DNA of 64,000 nucleotides from Enterococcus malodoratus ATCC 43197 (GTDB taxonomy: Bacteria; Bacillota; Bacilli; Lactobacillales; Enterococcaceae): NCBI RefSeq assembly GCF_000407185.1, contig NZ_KE136483.1, positions 248,001 through 312,000 of the forward strand, given 5' to 3'. The notes beneath the pieces were generated by a model. The model saw nothing but the letters and a program-made list of their open reading frames with translations, was not told the origin of the DNA and made no database searches. Below are positions 1 to 8,666 of the stretch, piece by piece (the stretch's first letter is position 1; each line of letters opens with the position of its first letter). The position numbers were made by a program, and so were the translations under genes.

Positions 1-1
1 C

Positions 2-85
2 CATAGTTCCTATTTGATTTTCTCAGGGATCTGTCTCTTGCTAATACTGCTGATCCTGAGCATGAAAAGGGATATTAAGAACTGA
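2..85 (+). CDS. C-terminal tail of an LPXTG-type surface protein (partial)
   Basis: Only the last 27 codons lie in the window. They read as a hydrophobic segment (YLIFSGICLLLILLILS) followed by a basic tail (MKRDIKN) and a TGA stop. This is the layout of a sortase-substrate membrane anchor. The tail resembles the end of the small LPXTG protein at 3869-4093 (YLVVSGVCLLLIMIVL then RIKKRLQ), so a related gene sits on each side of the WxL-like operon. A hairpin terminator follows about 50 bases later. The rest of the gene, including the sorting motif, is upstream of the window. Confidence 0.6.
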   Translation, partial: HSSYLIFSGICLLLILLILSMKRDIKN

Positions 86-132
86 CTGTTAATCTTAATG
101 ACTTCGATTAAAAAATAGACTATTTTTAGAGA

Positions 133-167
133 AGAAGTGCCAACGCTAGCCGTTGGTACTTCTTTTT
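133..167 (+). terminator. Rho-independent terminator
   Basis: A 13-bp stem with one G-U pair, a 5-base loop and a run of six T. It ends the transcript of the partial surface-protein gene. Confidence 0.85.
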
Positions 168-409
168 TGTTTATAGAAAAACTGTCAAGTAAATAGAAAA
201 TCCAAAATTCTTTACACCTGTAAGGAATTTGAGAATGTATTGAAAAACACGTTTTTGAAATTCGAACGGCACAAAAAAAATAAAGAAAACGGTTTATTAT
301 TGGCGTTGAGCAATTTGATTGATGAGATATGTCACTGAAATGAATGTTTATAGTAATTATTTTCTTAGAATTAATAATAATACTTCGTAAAATTAAAAAA
401 CTAACGTTA

Positions 410-438
410 TTGAACTTTTTTCGTATTTTATTTATATT
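410..438 (+). promoter_or_regulatory. Likely promoter of the surface-protein operon
   Basis: TTGAAC (410-415) and TATATT (433-438) are separated by 17 bases, about 30 bases before the start codon at 468. The region 168-409 upstream is AT-rich and shows no gene I can support. Confidence 0.5.
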
Positions 439-467
439 GTTGGTAACAAATTTTGGAGTAGATAACC

Positions 468-2681
468 ATGAAAAAAACAGTACATAGAATTTTATTTCTT
501 TTCCTTTTAGTTTTCGGTAACTATCTGTATGCAAAACCAATCAGAGCAGAAACCATTATGACGGAGCCGACTTCCGAATCCAGCTACTCTCAGGATACTG
601 AGACTAGTGGAGACTTAACGCGGGAGACTAAATCTGCAGAAGAAACAATACTACAAACAACTGAATCCGTGGAAGAAAGTTTCCAAGCAGTAACGGAATC
701 AGTTGATGAAGATCTTACAGAAAAGCCTGATTCAATCAGTGATGAACAGACTTATGCAGACTCATGGGCCGTCGTAAATAACGTAAGCGAGTTACAGACG
801 GCTTTAAGGAAAAAGGAACCCTACATAAAGCTGGCAGGACCTTCTGCCATTTTCAATTTTGGGAATGCGGCGATCCCTATTACTGCTAATGTAACGATTG
901 ATGGAGGTGATCGACAAGTTGCCTATGATGGTGGCGTGCTTAATCTGAATAAAGGACTGTATACAAAAGTTTCCGGGTTAACGATTCGGCTGCAAAATAT
1001 GACGTTTGGTTCAGCCGATCGGACAGTCCCCGCTTTAGGGCTCTATGGGATTATGCAAAGTGAACAGGCAACCGAGTTGCATTTAGAAAATATCAATTAT
1101 TACTCAGATCGGGGAGCACAGCCGCTTTATTTACGTCATCCAAAAAGCAAGGTGTTTTTCCACGGAGTAAACTGTTTTACTCAACAAAAGGCTAATGGTT
1201 CGACCGCAGCGGGTCAAGAATTCGCAGAGGGGAACAATTTCATATTTGAAATCGGCAGCCGAACAACGATCATTCAAAATACTAACGAAACATTAGGTTT
1301 TCTTTGGTTATTAAAGAATCCAAGCAATATCACCTTGAATGAAGACGCAGAAGTTTCTATTACGACAAATCACAACTTTATTTATTCTAATGGAATTAAT
1401 AACGGAACGATTAGTTTAGGAAAAAGGGCCAAGCTTTCTGTGAAGGGGACAAATACAGGAAAGGGAAACTTCTATTATTTTGATAAGGCCGCATTCTTAA
1501 CTGTCGGTGAGCAAGCGGAGATTTCCATAAACTATCCCAATAGTTTGAAGCTGAACAATGGAAGTGTGTTTAGGTTTATGCCGGAATCAACAGGAAATTT
1601 TGTGATGACCAATAGCGAGTCCATCTTCGATCGTGATGTCGGAACAAACTCGCTGTTTGAAATTGATAGTGCTAAGCGACTTAAATTCCAAGGCAAGTCA
1701 GGAAATACATACAATCCGATTGGCTTTGTTGCAGGAAACAATCGCTTCCAATTCAAATCTTTTGGTGTGAATACAGCGGGGTATCAAGTGCGTATCAATG
1801 AGAATGCTCCGGTAGATTTAACGCCGCAAAAAGATGCAGGAACTTGGACTATCGGTTCGGCGGATATCTCTCGCTCTACCCAGCAAAACACGTCGGATTT
1901 TACTGCAAATGAAAAAAGACTCTTAAAGGCTGCCAACAGCGTTACTTTGGAGCGTTTGAATCCCCCGGCTAAAGTATTGGCAGTTGCTCAAAATGTCAAC
2001 GTGAATGATGCTGCATTTCAGGTGACAGATTATCAACTAAATGGGAATGAAGATAAATTTCGGCAGTTGGAGTTTAAACTTTATGATCAGAAAGTCGCTG
2101 ATCCCGCGGTGGAAGGCGATGGTTTCATTAGGCAGAAACAAACCGGAAATCTTGCTGATACGGTAACATTTTCTGACTTAAGAGAGCGAACGGATTACTG
2201 GCTTTACGTGCGAATTGCTAGTGATCCTGATAGTCAGTCAAGCGAGTGGTTGGAAGTTCCCTTTAAGACACAAACAGAAAAGCTTAATGTCACTTTTCCG
2301 GTCGAGGTCGCATTTCATACGAAAAAGAAAAATAATCGACAAGAAATAATTCCTGCGGATTCTTACAAGATAGATAACAATAGTTCTTTTGCGGTGAAGA
2401 TCCAAGCAACTGATTTTCAAGAACTTTCAAATCCAACTGGGATCGATTTATTATCGGAAGCAGATGAGGACAATCAAAAGGATTTATTTCTAAAACTGAC
2501 TGAGGGCAATCAAACGTTAGGCGTTTTAACGAAAAACCTACAAAAACAGCCGCAAGGTTTTAAAGACTTAGCAGGTAAGACTTCTACTAGTTTAGGATTT
2601 TCAGGAAAGTATTATGGAAATTCGCAAGAGGCTCAGAAAGTACAGTATCGCCTGGTATTAACGGCAGAGAGAAAGGATTGA
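468..2681 (+). CDS. Secreted WxL-cluster-type adhesin with pectate-lyase-like fold
   Basis: A 737-residue exported protein, probably held at the cell surface. Residues 1-28 form a signal peptide (MKKTVHRILFLFLL, cleavage near IRAET). A Glu/Ser/Thr-rich stretch follows to about residue 95. Then comes a long repetitive beta region starting with WAVVNNVSELQTAL and a TIDGG turn, which matches the pectate-lyase-like adhesive domain of large proteins in enterococcal WxL clusters. Residues 500-615 look like a fibronectin-type module. I see no WxL motif and no LPXTG anchor, so attachment may depend on the small proteins encoded downstream. It is first in an operon, 6 bases before the next gene. The domain naming rests on family resemblance; a role in adhesion is inferred. 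Confidence 0.7.
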   Translation: MKKTVHRILFLFLLVFGNYLYAKPIRAETIMTEPTSESSYSQDTETSGDLTRETKSAEETILQTTESVEESFQAVTESVDEDLTEKPDSISDEQTYADSWAVVNNVSELQTALRKKEPYIKLAGPSAIFNFGNAAIPITANVTIDGGDRQVAYDGGVLNLNKGLYTKVSGLTIRLQNMTFGSADRTVPALGLYGIMQSEQATELHLENINYYSDRGAQPLYLRHPKSKVFFHGVNCFTQQKANGSTAAGQEFAEGNNFIFEIGSRTTIIQNTNETLGFLWLLKNPSNITLNEDAEVSITTNHNFIYSNGINNGTISLGKRAKLSVKGTNTGKGNFYYFDKAAFLTVGEQAEISINYPNSLKLNNGSVFRFMPESTGNFVMTNSESIFDRDVGTNSLFEIDSAKRLKFQGKSGNTYNPIGFVAGNNRFQFKSFGVNTAGYQVRINENAPVDLTPQKDAGTWTIGSADISRSTQQNTSDFTANEKRLLKAANSVTLERLNPPAKVLAVAQNVNVNDAAFQVTDYQLNGNEDKFRQLEFKLYDQKVADPAVEGDGFIRQKQTGNLADTVTFSDLRERTDYWLYVRIASDPDSQSSEWLEVPFKTQTEKLNVTFPVEVAFHTKKKNNRQEIIPADSYKIDNNSSFAVKIQATDFQELSNPTGIDLLSEADEDNQKDLFLKLTEGNQTLGVLTKNLQKQPQGFKDLAGKTSTSLGFSGKYYGNSQEAQKVQYRLVLTAERKD

Positions 2682-2687
2682 TGGGAA

Positions 2688-3206
2688 ATGGACGAAACGA
2701 AAAAGAAGAAAAAACGCGCACTTTTGCTCCTATTATTATTGTTAGCTTTTGGTGGAATAGGGACCTTTTTCTTCACCCGGGAAGAAGCCAAACCTGTCTC
2801 AATGATAAGTGGCGATATTTTACCTGAGGGCAAAGATGCAAACAAAATCAGTGATGCTGAAATAAAAAACTTGGCACAAGAGAAAGTTGATCGCAGTAAA
2901 TTCAATATGATCATTGCGCCTGAGGCTACGTTTGATTCAGCCGATAAACCAGGGGAGTTAATGATTCAAAATCCCAATCAAAATGCGTATCCAGTCAATG
3001 TTGAGATTACAAGAAATGATACTGGGGAACTGATTTATACTTCAGGCGCAATCAAACCGGGATTCGAAGTGAAAGAAGCCAAGCTTGAAAAACAATTATC
3101 AAAAGGGGATTATCCGGCAACGGCGAAATTTTCTTTATATGATGATAAAACTAAAGAAAAGAAAGGAGAAGTCGCAGCGAAGATCATGATTCACATCAAA
3201 AGGTAA
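2688..3206 (+). CDS. Membrane-anchored Ig-like protein of the WxL-like cluster
   Basis: 172 residues. A very basic start (KKKKKR) leads into an N-terminal membrane anchor (ALLLLLLLLAFGGIGTFFF, residues 10-29), so the rest is outside the cell. The exported part is a single beta-sandwich-like domain with the pattern GELMIQNPNQNAYPVNVEI, then TGELIYTSGAIKPG. Similar short anchored proteins occur in surface-protein clusters of Firmicutes, but I know no defined function. The start has a GATGGGAAATG context 6 bases after the upstream stop. Likely translated from the same message as the adhesin before it and the small secreted protein after it. Confidence 0.65.
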   Translation: MDETKKKKKRALLLLLLLLAFGGIGTFFFTREEAKPVSMISGDILPEGKDANKISDAEIKNLAQEKVDRSKFNMIIAPEATFDSADKPGELMIQNPNQNAYPVNVEITRNDTGELIYTSGAIKPGFEVKEAKLEKQLSKGDYPATAKFSLYDDKTKEKKGEVAAKIMIHIKR

Positions 3207-3234
3207 TTAAAAAAACAGATGGGGAGAAACAGTA

Positions 3235-3852
3235 ATGAAAAAAACTTTAAGCGTATTAATGATAAGCAGTATTCTATTTGGAGGAATCATCAGTGCTCAT
3301 GGAGCAGAAATCAATGGAGAAGATTCAGCTTCGATCACAGTTAATGGTACATTGGGACAAGACAATGAAGACGAAAACGGACCAAATATTGAAGAGGGAT
3401 CAAAGGATTGGATCAATGTAACTTTAGATACAGCCAATATTTTCTATACAACAAAGGAATCAAACCATGCGGATATCACGTCACCAGAATATAAAATTAC
3501 TAATAATTCTGGACGTGGGGTAAAAATCACTGTAAATGATTTTAGTTTGAATTCAGGAAATTTAGATAATGTCGACTCTTTGTCTATCAGCAGTAAAGAT
3601 ACTTTTGATGGGGCAAAATCGGTTGATTTAAAAACATTTAATGGCGGCGAGTTCATAACCTTAGGAAACAATCAAGGAAAATTAGATGTGGAAGCAGATG
3701 GGGTTAGTACTTATAAGAATGAAACCACCTATACATACTCTGGAAAAACCAAGAGTGATTATTACAAATCTAAAGCCGAAAAGACGACCCATACACTAAC
3801 ACTGGGATTTGAAGCATTGGATAAGAATGGTCACTCAGTTGTAGCGCCTTAA
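3235..3852 (+). CDS. Small secreted protein related to WxL-cluster surface proteins
   Basis: 205 residues with a signal peptide (MKKTLSVLMISSILFGGIISAHGAE). The mature part carries the sequence IFYTTKESNHADITSP followed by YKITNNSGRGVKITV. That beta-strand pattern is shared with small WxL-type proteins, but the terminal WxL motif itself is absent (the protein ends THTLTLGFEALD...VVAP). RBS GGGGAGAAAC precedes the ATG. Gene order (large adhesin, anchored Ig-like, small beta protein, LPXTG) resembles WxL loci. I infer a surface complex subunit; no enzymatic motif is seen. Confidence 0.65.
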   Translation: MKKTLSVLMISSILFGGIISAHGAEINGEDSASITVNGTLGQDNEDENGPNIEEGSKDWINVTLDTANIFYTTKESNHADITSPEYKITNNSGRGVKITVNDFSLNSGNLDNVDSLSISSKDTFDGAKSVDLKTFNGGEFITLGNNQGKLDVEADGVSTYKNETTYTYSGKTKSDYYKSKAEKTTHTLTLGFEALDKNGHSVVAP

Positions 3853-3868
3853 CTTAAGGAGGCATTGT

Positions 3869-4093
3869 GTGGAAAGCGGGATTCAACTTACTGGAATACT
3901 AGGATCATCAGAAGAACAATTGATTCCATCATCTGAGAAAAGATCAGAGATGCCCAACAATCAAATCACCAACGTACAAATAACTGTCAGCTATCCTAAA
4001 ACAGGAGAATATCAACATCCATATCTAGTTGTTTCAGGAGTATGTTTGTTACTGATAATGATTGTATTGAGAATCAAAAAGAGGTTGCAATAA
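3869..4093 (+). CDS. Short LPXTG-type protein lacking a signal peptide
   Basis: 74 residues ending in a sorting-signal-like YPKTGE motif, a hydrophobic stretch (YLVVSGVCLLLIMIVL) and the basic tail RIKKRLQ, so the C-terminus is a sortase anchor with Tyr in place of Leu. AAGGAGG lies 7 bases before the GTG start. Reading upstream in frame meets a stop at 3842-3844, so no signal peptide can be recovered. WxL-cluster LPXTG proteins normally have one, so this copy looks truncated or uses the membrane segment alone for insertion. Its tail resembles the partial gene at 2-85. Whether it is functional is open. Confidence 0.5.
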   Translation: MESGIQLTGILGSSEEQLIPSSEKRSEMPNNQITNVQITVSYPKTGEYQHPYLVVSGVCLLLIMIVLRIKKRLQ

Positions 4094-4096
4094 TGA

Positions 4097-4145
4097 ATTG
4101 CTCATCTAAAGACTGTGTAATCTGTCTTTAGATGAGCAATTTTTT
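4097..4145 (+). terminator. Strong rho-independent terminator
   Basis: Perfect 17-bp inverted repeat (4097-4113 and 4124-4140) with a 10-base loop and a T run. Ends the WxL-like operon. Confidence 0.95.
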
Positions 4146-4682
4146 GTTGACCACAGAATACTCTGATCAATGAAAGAGAGTTGCAAGAACTTTGCGGGAC
4201 GGATAAAAAGCATAATTGCCGCAATGATCGGTTAAGTTTATAAATATTTAATAATAGAATCAATAGTCTATATAAACTAGGGGTTACTAAGAAATTTAAA
4301 ATTAAATAAAAATGCATTTAATATGTTGCTTTATTTCACGAAAAAATAAACGATAATTCAATATACAATTGTTAGTTTATTGTTTTTTAAAATAATTGAT
4401 AGTAAATTATCCCTAACATTTTAATACATGGAATACGCGTTGATTTAGCTATTTTTTTATGGTATCGTTTATTTTATAAGTTCGATTATTTTTCGGCAAT
4501 TTCTATTATTGCGTTATTTTATTGTGATTTATACAAGTGCTGAATGGTGTTCGTTGAGTCCACTTTGAAAAAATAAAATAACGGATTTTATCAATCGTGG
4601 ATTGATTATGATTATCAAAGAAATGTTAAAAAATAAGCAGACTTGAAAGGGTATTTCGTTAAGGGAAGAAAAGGAGAAAAAA
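4146..4682. other. AT-rich intergenic region
   Basis: About 540 bases without a supportable gene. It is strongly AT-rich and the reading frames are short. GGGAAGAAAAGGAG just before 4683 is the RBS of the next gene. I see no clear promoter of consensus quality, no repeat and no RNA gene. Confidence 0.5.
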
Positions 4683-6356
4683 ATGAAAAGAAAACAATTA
4701 ACATGTGCAGCACTTGCAGGTTTGTTGGTTCATGCGTTACTATCTGCACCGACAGTACTTGCAACAGAACAAGCCGCACAGTCAGCTAGTGAGCTAGCCG
4801 AAAAAACAGAGGATGCGGCAAAGACGCAGCCAAGTTTGTCTACACCGGCAAAAGAGACGCCGACTGTTCCTAGCCAACAGCCAGCGGTACCTGGGACAAC
4901 AACGGGTAGCAGCAAGGCTCCAAGCACTACTGTTGAGACTAAGCCAGCGACTGAGAGCAGCAGTGTTAAGCCTGTAGAAAAACCGAAAACAGAAACAACA
5001 ACCAGCAGCGAGGGTGGAAAAGAAACGCCTTCTACAACAACCAGTACAGAGAAGGCCGAAGTAAAACCTTTAGATGTTGAAGTTTTTCCACCAAATGAAC
5101 CAACAAATACACATCCAGCAATCAATGTTTTGCCAACACAAAGTATCCGTAAAGGCGACAGCTTTGATCCGATGAAAGGTGTCAGTGCCACAGACAAAAC
5201 GGATGGTGATATCACCGCAAAAATTACACATACAGGAACAGTAGATACAACTACAGCTGGAGAGTATTTACTCACTTATTCCGTAACAAATTCGCAAGGG
5301 AATACGGCAACTCAAAGCGTGATTATTCGTGTAGTTGAAGATAATATTGGGATGTATTCAATAGAGATCGCTGATTTTAGTTTGCCAAAGGGCAGTGATT
5401 ACGTCCAAGCAATTCGTGATCGGATCGTGGTTAGAAAGCCAGACGGAACTCAAGTACCAACTGCAACGGCAAATATCGCAGTAGCTGGTCAGCATTCGAC
5501 AGACAAACCTGGTAAGCTAGCGGTCGAAATCGCGGTTGTTTCAGAATACAATACAGTCACCAAAAAAATAGTAACGATTACTATTCTGGATACGAATGAA
5601 ACGATTAGAATAGATGTTCAACCAACCCTGAGTCTTGAAGTAGGACAAGCGTTTGATCCGTATAGTTTTGCTCAGGCATATGTGATGAATTCAGCAGGCA
5701 AAGAGGAAAAATTGGCCAAAGCTAGTGCATCAGGCAGTGTAGGGGTCTGGGCTGATTCTAATGTAGACAATACAAAACCTGGGAACTATAAAGTTACTTA
5801 TACAGCTTTGGCTGCGTCAGGCGCAACGATTACGCGAGTGATGGATGTGACTGTAAAAGAAAAATCAGAAAAACGCACACCAAAAATCCTAGTCGAAGAC
5901 AAAGTTCTATATGTCGGCGATAAATTAAACGAAGACATGATCATGGAATGGGCTAAGACCGAAAATCCTGAAGACTCAATTGATGGATTCAAAGTTCTTA
6001 ATGGAGAAATCAAGGTGAAGTTGGCGGATAATACTCTAGTAGAAACCGGCGAACATAAAATTGAGTTTTATGCGTCTACTCCAGAAGGGGAAGAAACAGC
6101 AAAGACAATCACTTTAACAGTGAAGAACAGAACTGCTGAAGAGCCTAAAGCAGATCCGAATAAAACAAATGATGAAACGAAAAATGTTTCAGGAACAACA
6201 ACGACTAATAAAGCTTTGCCTACAAAAGTTACAACCCAAACTGGCAAGCAGCTGCCAAAAACCGGTGAACAAACCGGCAGCCTATTAGTATCTGTGATAG
6301 GTGGGGTAATGGTCCTATTAGCATTTGTTCTTAGAAAAGCTAAGCGAGAAAACTAG
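4683..6356 (+). CDS. LPXTG-anchored surface protein with Ig-like (DUF5011-type) domains
   Basis: 557 residues. A signal peptide (residues 1-28, ending TVLATEQ) is followed by a Thr/Ser/Pro/Lys-rich stalk to about residue 130. A DUF5011-type domain spans roughly 145-218 (GVSATDKTDGDIT... AGEYLLTYSVTNSQGN). At least two further Ig-like beta modules cover about 220-395 and 400-482, and a Lys/Thr-rich linker leads to the LPKTG sorting signal (524-528), a membrane segment and RKAKREN. Sortase should link it covalently to peptidoglycan. It stands alone between terminators. Such stalk-plus-Ig architectures are typical of enterococcal adhesins; the ligand is unknown. Confidence 0.85.
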   Translation: MKRKQLTCAALAGLLVHALLSAPTVLATEQAAQSASELAEKTEDAAKTQPSLSTPAKETPTVPSQQPAVPGTTTGSSKAPSTTVETKPATESSSVKPVEKPKTETTTSSEGGKETPSTTTSTEKAEVKPLDVEVFPPNEPTNTHPAINVLPTQSIRKGDSFDPMKGVSATDKTDGDITAKITHTGTVDTTTAGEYLLTYSVTNSQGNTATQSVIIRVVEDNIGMYSIEIADFSLPKGSDYVQAIRDRIVVRKPDGTQVPTATANIAVAGQHSTDKPGKLAVEIAVVSEYNTVTKKIVTITILDTNETIRIDVQPTLSLEVGQAFDPYSFAQAYVMNSAGKEEKLAKASASGSVGVWADSNVDNTKPGNYKVTYTALAASGATITRVMDVTVKEKSEKRTPKILVEDKVLYVGDKLNEDMIMEWAKTENPEDSIDGFKVLNGEIKVKLADNTLVETGEHKIEFYASTPEGEETAKTITLTVKNRTAEEPKADPNKTNDETKNVSGTTTTNKALPTKVTTQTGKQLPKTGEQTGSLLVSVIGGVMVLLAFVLRKAKREN

Positions 6357-6363
6357 ATCCTCC

Positions 6364-6408
6364 AAAGCCTTCCTCTTCTTTCGATTTGAAAAAGGGGAAG
6401 GCTTTTTT
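6364..6408 (+). terminator. Rho-independent terminator
   Basis: AAGCCTTCC paired with GGAAGGCTT, followed by a T run, just after the LPXTG gene. Confidence 0.85.
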
Positions 6409-6426
6409 GCGTTTATTGGGAGAGGA

Positions 6427-7167
6427 TTAGGCTTCGGACTTTTTTTGATTTCTGCGGCCGTGTTTGACAATCCATTCTTGGGCTTTGCTGCTGGGTGTTT
6501 TTTGCCATTCGCTGATCAAATAATCCGCCTTTTCAGGGGCATCTTTGTAGAGATCATTAAGATTATTTCCAACACTTTTTTGCACAAATTTTTCCGGATC
6601 ATCCTTTAGGTTCGTCAGAATGATGGCGTAACGATCAAATTCTTCAAGGGCAACGAAAATTTTTTCTGACCAAGGCAAACGCGTTCGAACACCTTCGCAG
6701 GCAAGTCTGCGAACATGCACATTATCTTCTTGGCTCCAGCGAATCAATTCATCCATCACTTCTTGCGGATGCTCTTTCAATAAGGGTCGAATCGCATATT
6801 CACCAGTAAAACGCTTTGTTAGTTCCTTTAAAAAATCTAATGAGACTTGCCAGTTTTCATTACCGTGTCGTTCTACATAACGGCCAATCGGCCAAAGCCA
6901 CCAGCCAAAACTGAACATTCCCGTGGATTGTTCAAGTTCGGGGCCGAGAATTTTACAAAAGGCTTGGATATTTTCAGAATAGTTCTCGCTTAGGTTTTTC
7001 TCTAATGCGTCGACAATAAAATCAAAGCGAGCAAATAATTCTTTATCTTCCAAGTTGCCGATCAGCTCGTTAGAAAAAATGGTCGCAGGGAAATCAGGGA
7101 TTGCTTGAGTTAATTTTTCTGAAAGGTCCAAAATGTATTGATCGTTGTAATGATCTTTATGTTTCAA
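6427..7167 (-). CDS. AlkC/AlkD-superfamily DNA alkylation repair protein
   Basis: 246 residues, predicted all-alpha with HEAT-like repeats and no signal or membrane segment. The stretch NWQVSLDFLKELTKRFTGEY and the later HVRRLACEGVRTRLPW match the conserved core of AlkC-type DNA glycosylases, which remove alkylated purines such as 3-methyladenine. The start is TTG with GGAGG 9 bases upstream; no ATG is better placed. It is divergent from the AraC regulator, with about 130 bases between them. The C-terminus is rich in Lys/Arg (KHGRRNQKK), suiting DNA binding. Family assignment is good; substrate specificity is inferred. Confidence 0.75.
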   Translation of the reverse strand: MKHKDHYNDQYILDLSEKLTQAIPDFPATIFSNELIGNLEDKELFARFDFIVDALEKNLSENYSENIQAFCKILGPELEQSTGMFSFGWWLWPIGRYVERHGNENWQVSLDFLKELTKRFTGEYAIRPLLKEHPQEVMDELIRWSQEDNVHVRRLACEGVRTRLPWSEKIFVALEEFDRYAIILTNLKDDPEKFVQKSVGNNLNDLYKDAPEKADYLISEWQKTPSSKAQEWIVKHGRRNQKKSEA

Positions 7168-7300
7168 ATGTATCCGCCTCCAATCGAGTCTTTATTTCGA
7201 TGATACCATAGATTCACTTTCGTTTTTTTAATTGGTCAATATCTTCCAAGCAGGCTGACGTTGGACTTGCTACAATTAGAACAAGAAAGGGGGAACGGCT

Positions 7301-8104
7301 ATGAATCAGAAAATTATTTGCTATGACGAAGATTTGGGCGTAGAGGCCTATTCATTCACTGGCGTATCGCAAAACTTTCCGAATCATTTTCATGACTATT
7401 ATGTGGTTGGTCTGATCGAAGAAGGCGAGCGAAGAATGATCGTGAATAACCAAGAGTATACACTTGAACCAGGAGATTTATTGACGTTCAATCCTTACGA
7501 CAATCATAGCTGCGAAGGAATCAATGGCAGTCGATTGACTTATCGATGCATCAATCTTAAAAAGGAAATTTTTCTACCCTTTTCAGGAACAGAATTTCCT
7601 CGATTTTTGTCACCGATGCAGGCTCAAACCGATTTGGCTGAAGATTTTCAACAGCTGCATTGCGCAATCAGGAACGAGAGCGAAGCTGAAGCCAAGGAAA
7701 CGCTGTTTATCTTGTTTATTGAGGAGCTGCTTCAGAAATATTCACAGGAAACAAATCTAGCAGCGGTGAACGACAAAGAACCGATTACGATGATTTGTGA
7801 ATACTTGGAGACGCACTACGATCAAAAAATTACGTTGGACCAGCTTTGTCAGCTCGTTCATTTAAACAAGCATTCGCTGGTTCGCCAGTTTACACGAGAA
7901 AAGGGAATTACCCCTTATCGTTATCTGGAAACTTATCGGATCGTCAAAGCGAAAGAATTATTGGAACAAGGCTGCAGTTTGATTGAAATAGCGGACCGAA
8001 CGGGCTTTTATGACCAAAGTCATTTTACAAATTATTTTAGTCGTTTCATTGGTTTGACCCCTAATCAGTATCGCAAAATTTTTGTTAGAGGAAATGAGGA
8101 ATAA
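7301..8104 (+). CDS. AraC-family transcriptional regulator with cupin sensor domain
   Basis: 267 residues. The N-terminal half is a cupin (HFHDYYVVGLIEEGERRM, then LEPGDLLTFNPYDNHSC). The C-terminal ~100 residues hold two helix-turn-helix motifs of the AraC type (ITLDQLCQLVHLNKHSLVRQ and LIEIADRTGFYDQSHFTNYF). RBS AAAGGGGGAACGG. The next gene, DUF2000, begins 1 base after the stop, so the two are co-translated and the regulator probably controls a small ligand-related function with it. The ligand is unknown. Confidence 0.85.
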   Translation: MNQKIICYDEDLGVEAYSFTGVSQNFPNHFHDYYVVGLIEEGERRMIVNNQEYTLEPGDLLTFNPYDNHSCEGINGSRLTYRCINLKKEIFLPFSGTEFPRFLSPMQAQTDLAEDFQQLHCAIRNESEAEAKETLFILFIEELLQKYSQETNLAAVNDKEPITMICEYLETHYDQKITLDQLCQLVHLNKHSLVRQFTREKGITPYRYLETYRIVKAKELLEQGCSLIEIADRTGFYDQSHFTNYFSRFIGLTPNQYRKIFVRGNEE

Positions 8105-8105
8105 G

Positions 8106-8528
8106 ATGTCAGTCAACGAGTTGAAATGTGTCATGGTGGTAGATGAAACGATGCCGTTGGGAATTATTGCTAATAGTACGGCAGTCATGGGGGTAACGAT
8201 CGGGAAACTTTTTCCCGAAGTCGTTGGTCAAGATGTAATTGATCAAAGCGGGTATCAGCATCAGGGGATCATAGAATTTCCATTTCCAATCCTAAAGGGC
8301 AATCGAGATTTTTTACGAAACATGCGGGGACGATTGTATGAACCAAATTTTGAACAGGTGACGGTCGTTGACTTTTTCGATGTCGCGCAAGGTTGTAAAA
8401 CCTACAACGAATACATCGACAAAATGACCAAGGTTCCTGAATCGGCAATCGATTATTTTGGACTCACGCTATTTGGCAATAAGAAGCAGGTTAATAAATT
8501 GACGGGCAGCTTGCCTTTGCTGCGATAA
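8106..8528 (+). CDS. DUF2000 family protein
   Basis: 140 residues from the ATG at 8106, chosen because GAGG at the end of the preceding gene is 6 bases away. An upstream TTG at 8082 would overlap that gene. Motifs VMVVDETMPLGIIANSTAV and GITGK-like loops, then FFDVAQGCKTYNEY, fit the DUF2000 family, a compact alpha/beta fold of unknown function often found beside AraC regulators. No catalytic residues can be named. Tight coupling to the AraC gene suggests the two act in the same response. Confidence 0.75.
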   Translation: MSVNELKCVMVVDETMPLGIIANSTAVMGVTIGKLFPEVVGQDVIDQSGYQHQGIIEFPFPILKGNRDFLRNMRGRLYEPNFEQVTVVDFFDVAQGCKTYNEYIDKMTKVPESAIDYFGLTLFGNKKQVNKLTGSLPLLR

Positions 8529-8547
8529 AACACTCAAACAGAATCAT

Positions 8548-8648
8548 TAGTTCATTTTCATGCTTTTTTCAGTAACTAGTGGTATTTTAGACAAGATGAT
8601 TTATTTATCCAACATTTTATAGTTGGAATAAATCGATAAAATGAACTA
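8548..8648 (+). promoter_or_regulatory. Leader with nested inverted repeats before the TerC gene
   Basis: A perfect 11-bp outer repeat (8548-8558 with 8638-8648) encloses an inner hairpin (8598-8613 with 8622-8634, one 2-base bulge). The outer right arm ends close before the RBS (TGGAGTG). The GGGGAGTA core of the yybP-ykoY riboswitch, common before TerC-type genes, is absent. This is either an RNA structure controlling the RBS or a protein operator. Confidence 0.35.
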
Positions 8649-8666
8649 GAAATGTGGAGTGTTCTA

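Noticed and set aside
10-540. Minus-strand frame of 176 codons at the window start
   Set aside because: It crosses a clear terminator and the start of the adhesin gene, is rich in Ile/Asn/Lys from AT-rich DNA, and has no RBS or recognisable motif.
4150-4240. Short plus frame reading NTLINERELQELCGTDKKHN
   Set aside because: It looked like the end of a regulator, but it is only 30 codons between stops and matches nothing I can name.
4102-4317. Minus-strand frame of 71 codons after the surface operon
   Set aside because: It runs into the stem of the perfect terminator and has no family resemblance.
4730-5275. Minus-strand frame of 181 codons within the LPXTG gene
   Set aside because: Val/Ser-rich mirror of the Thr/Ser-rich stalk, a typical shadow.
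6325-6609. Plus-strand frame of 94 codons after the LPXTG gene
   Set aside because: Antisense to the AlkC-like gene and starting inside the LPXTG gene; composition is that of a shadow frame.
8529-8666. yybP-ykoY riboswitch before the TerC gene
   Set aside because: The GGGGAGTA core is absent, so I list only a structured leader.
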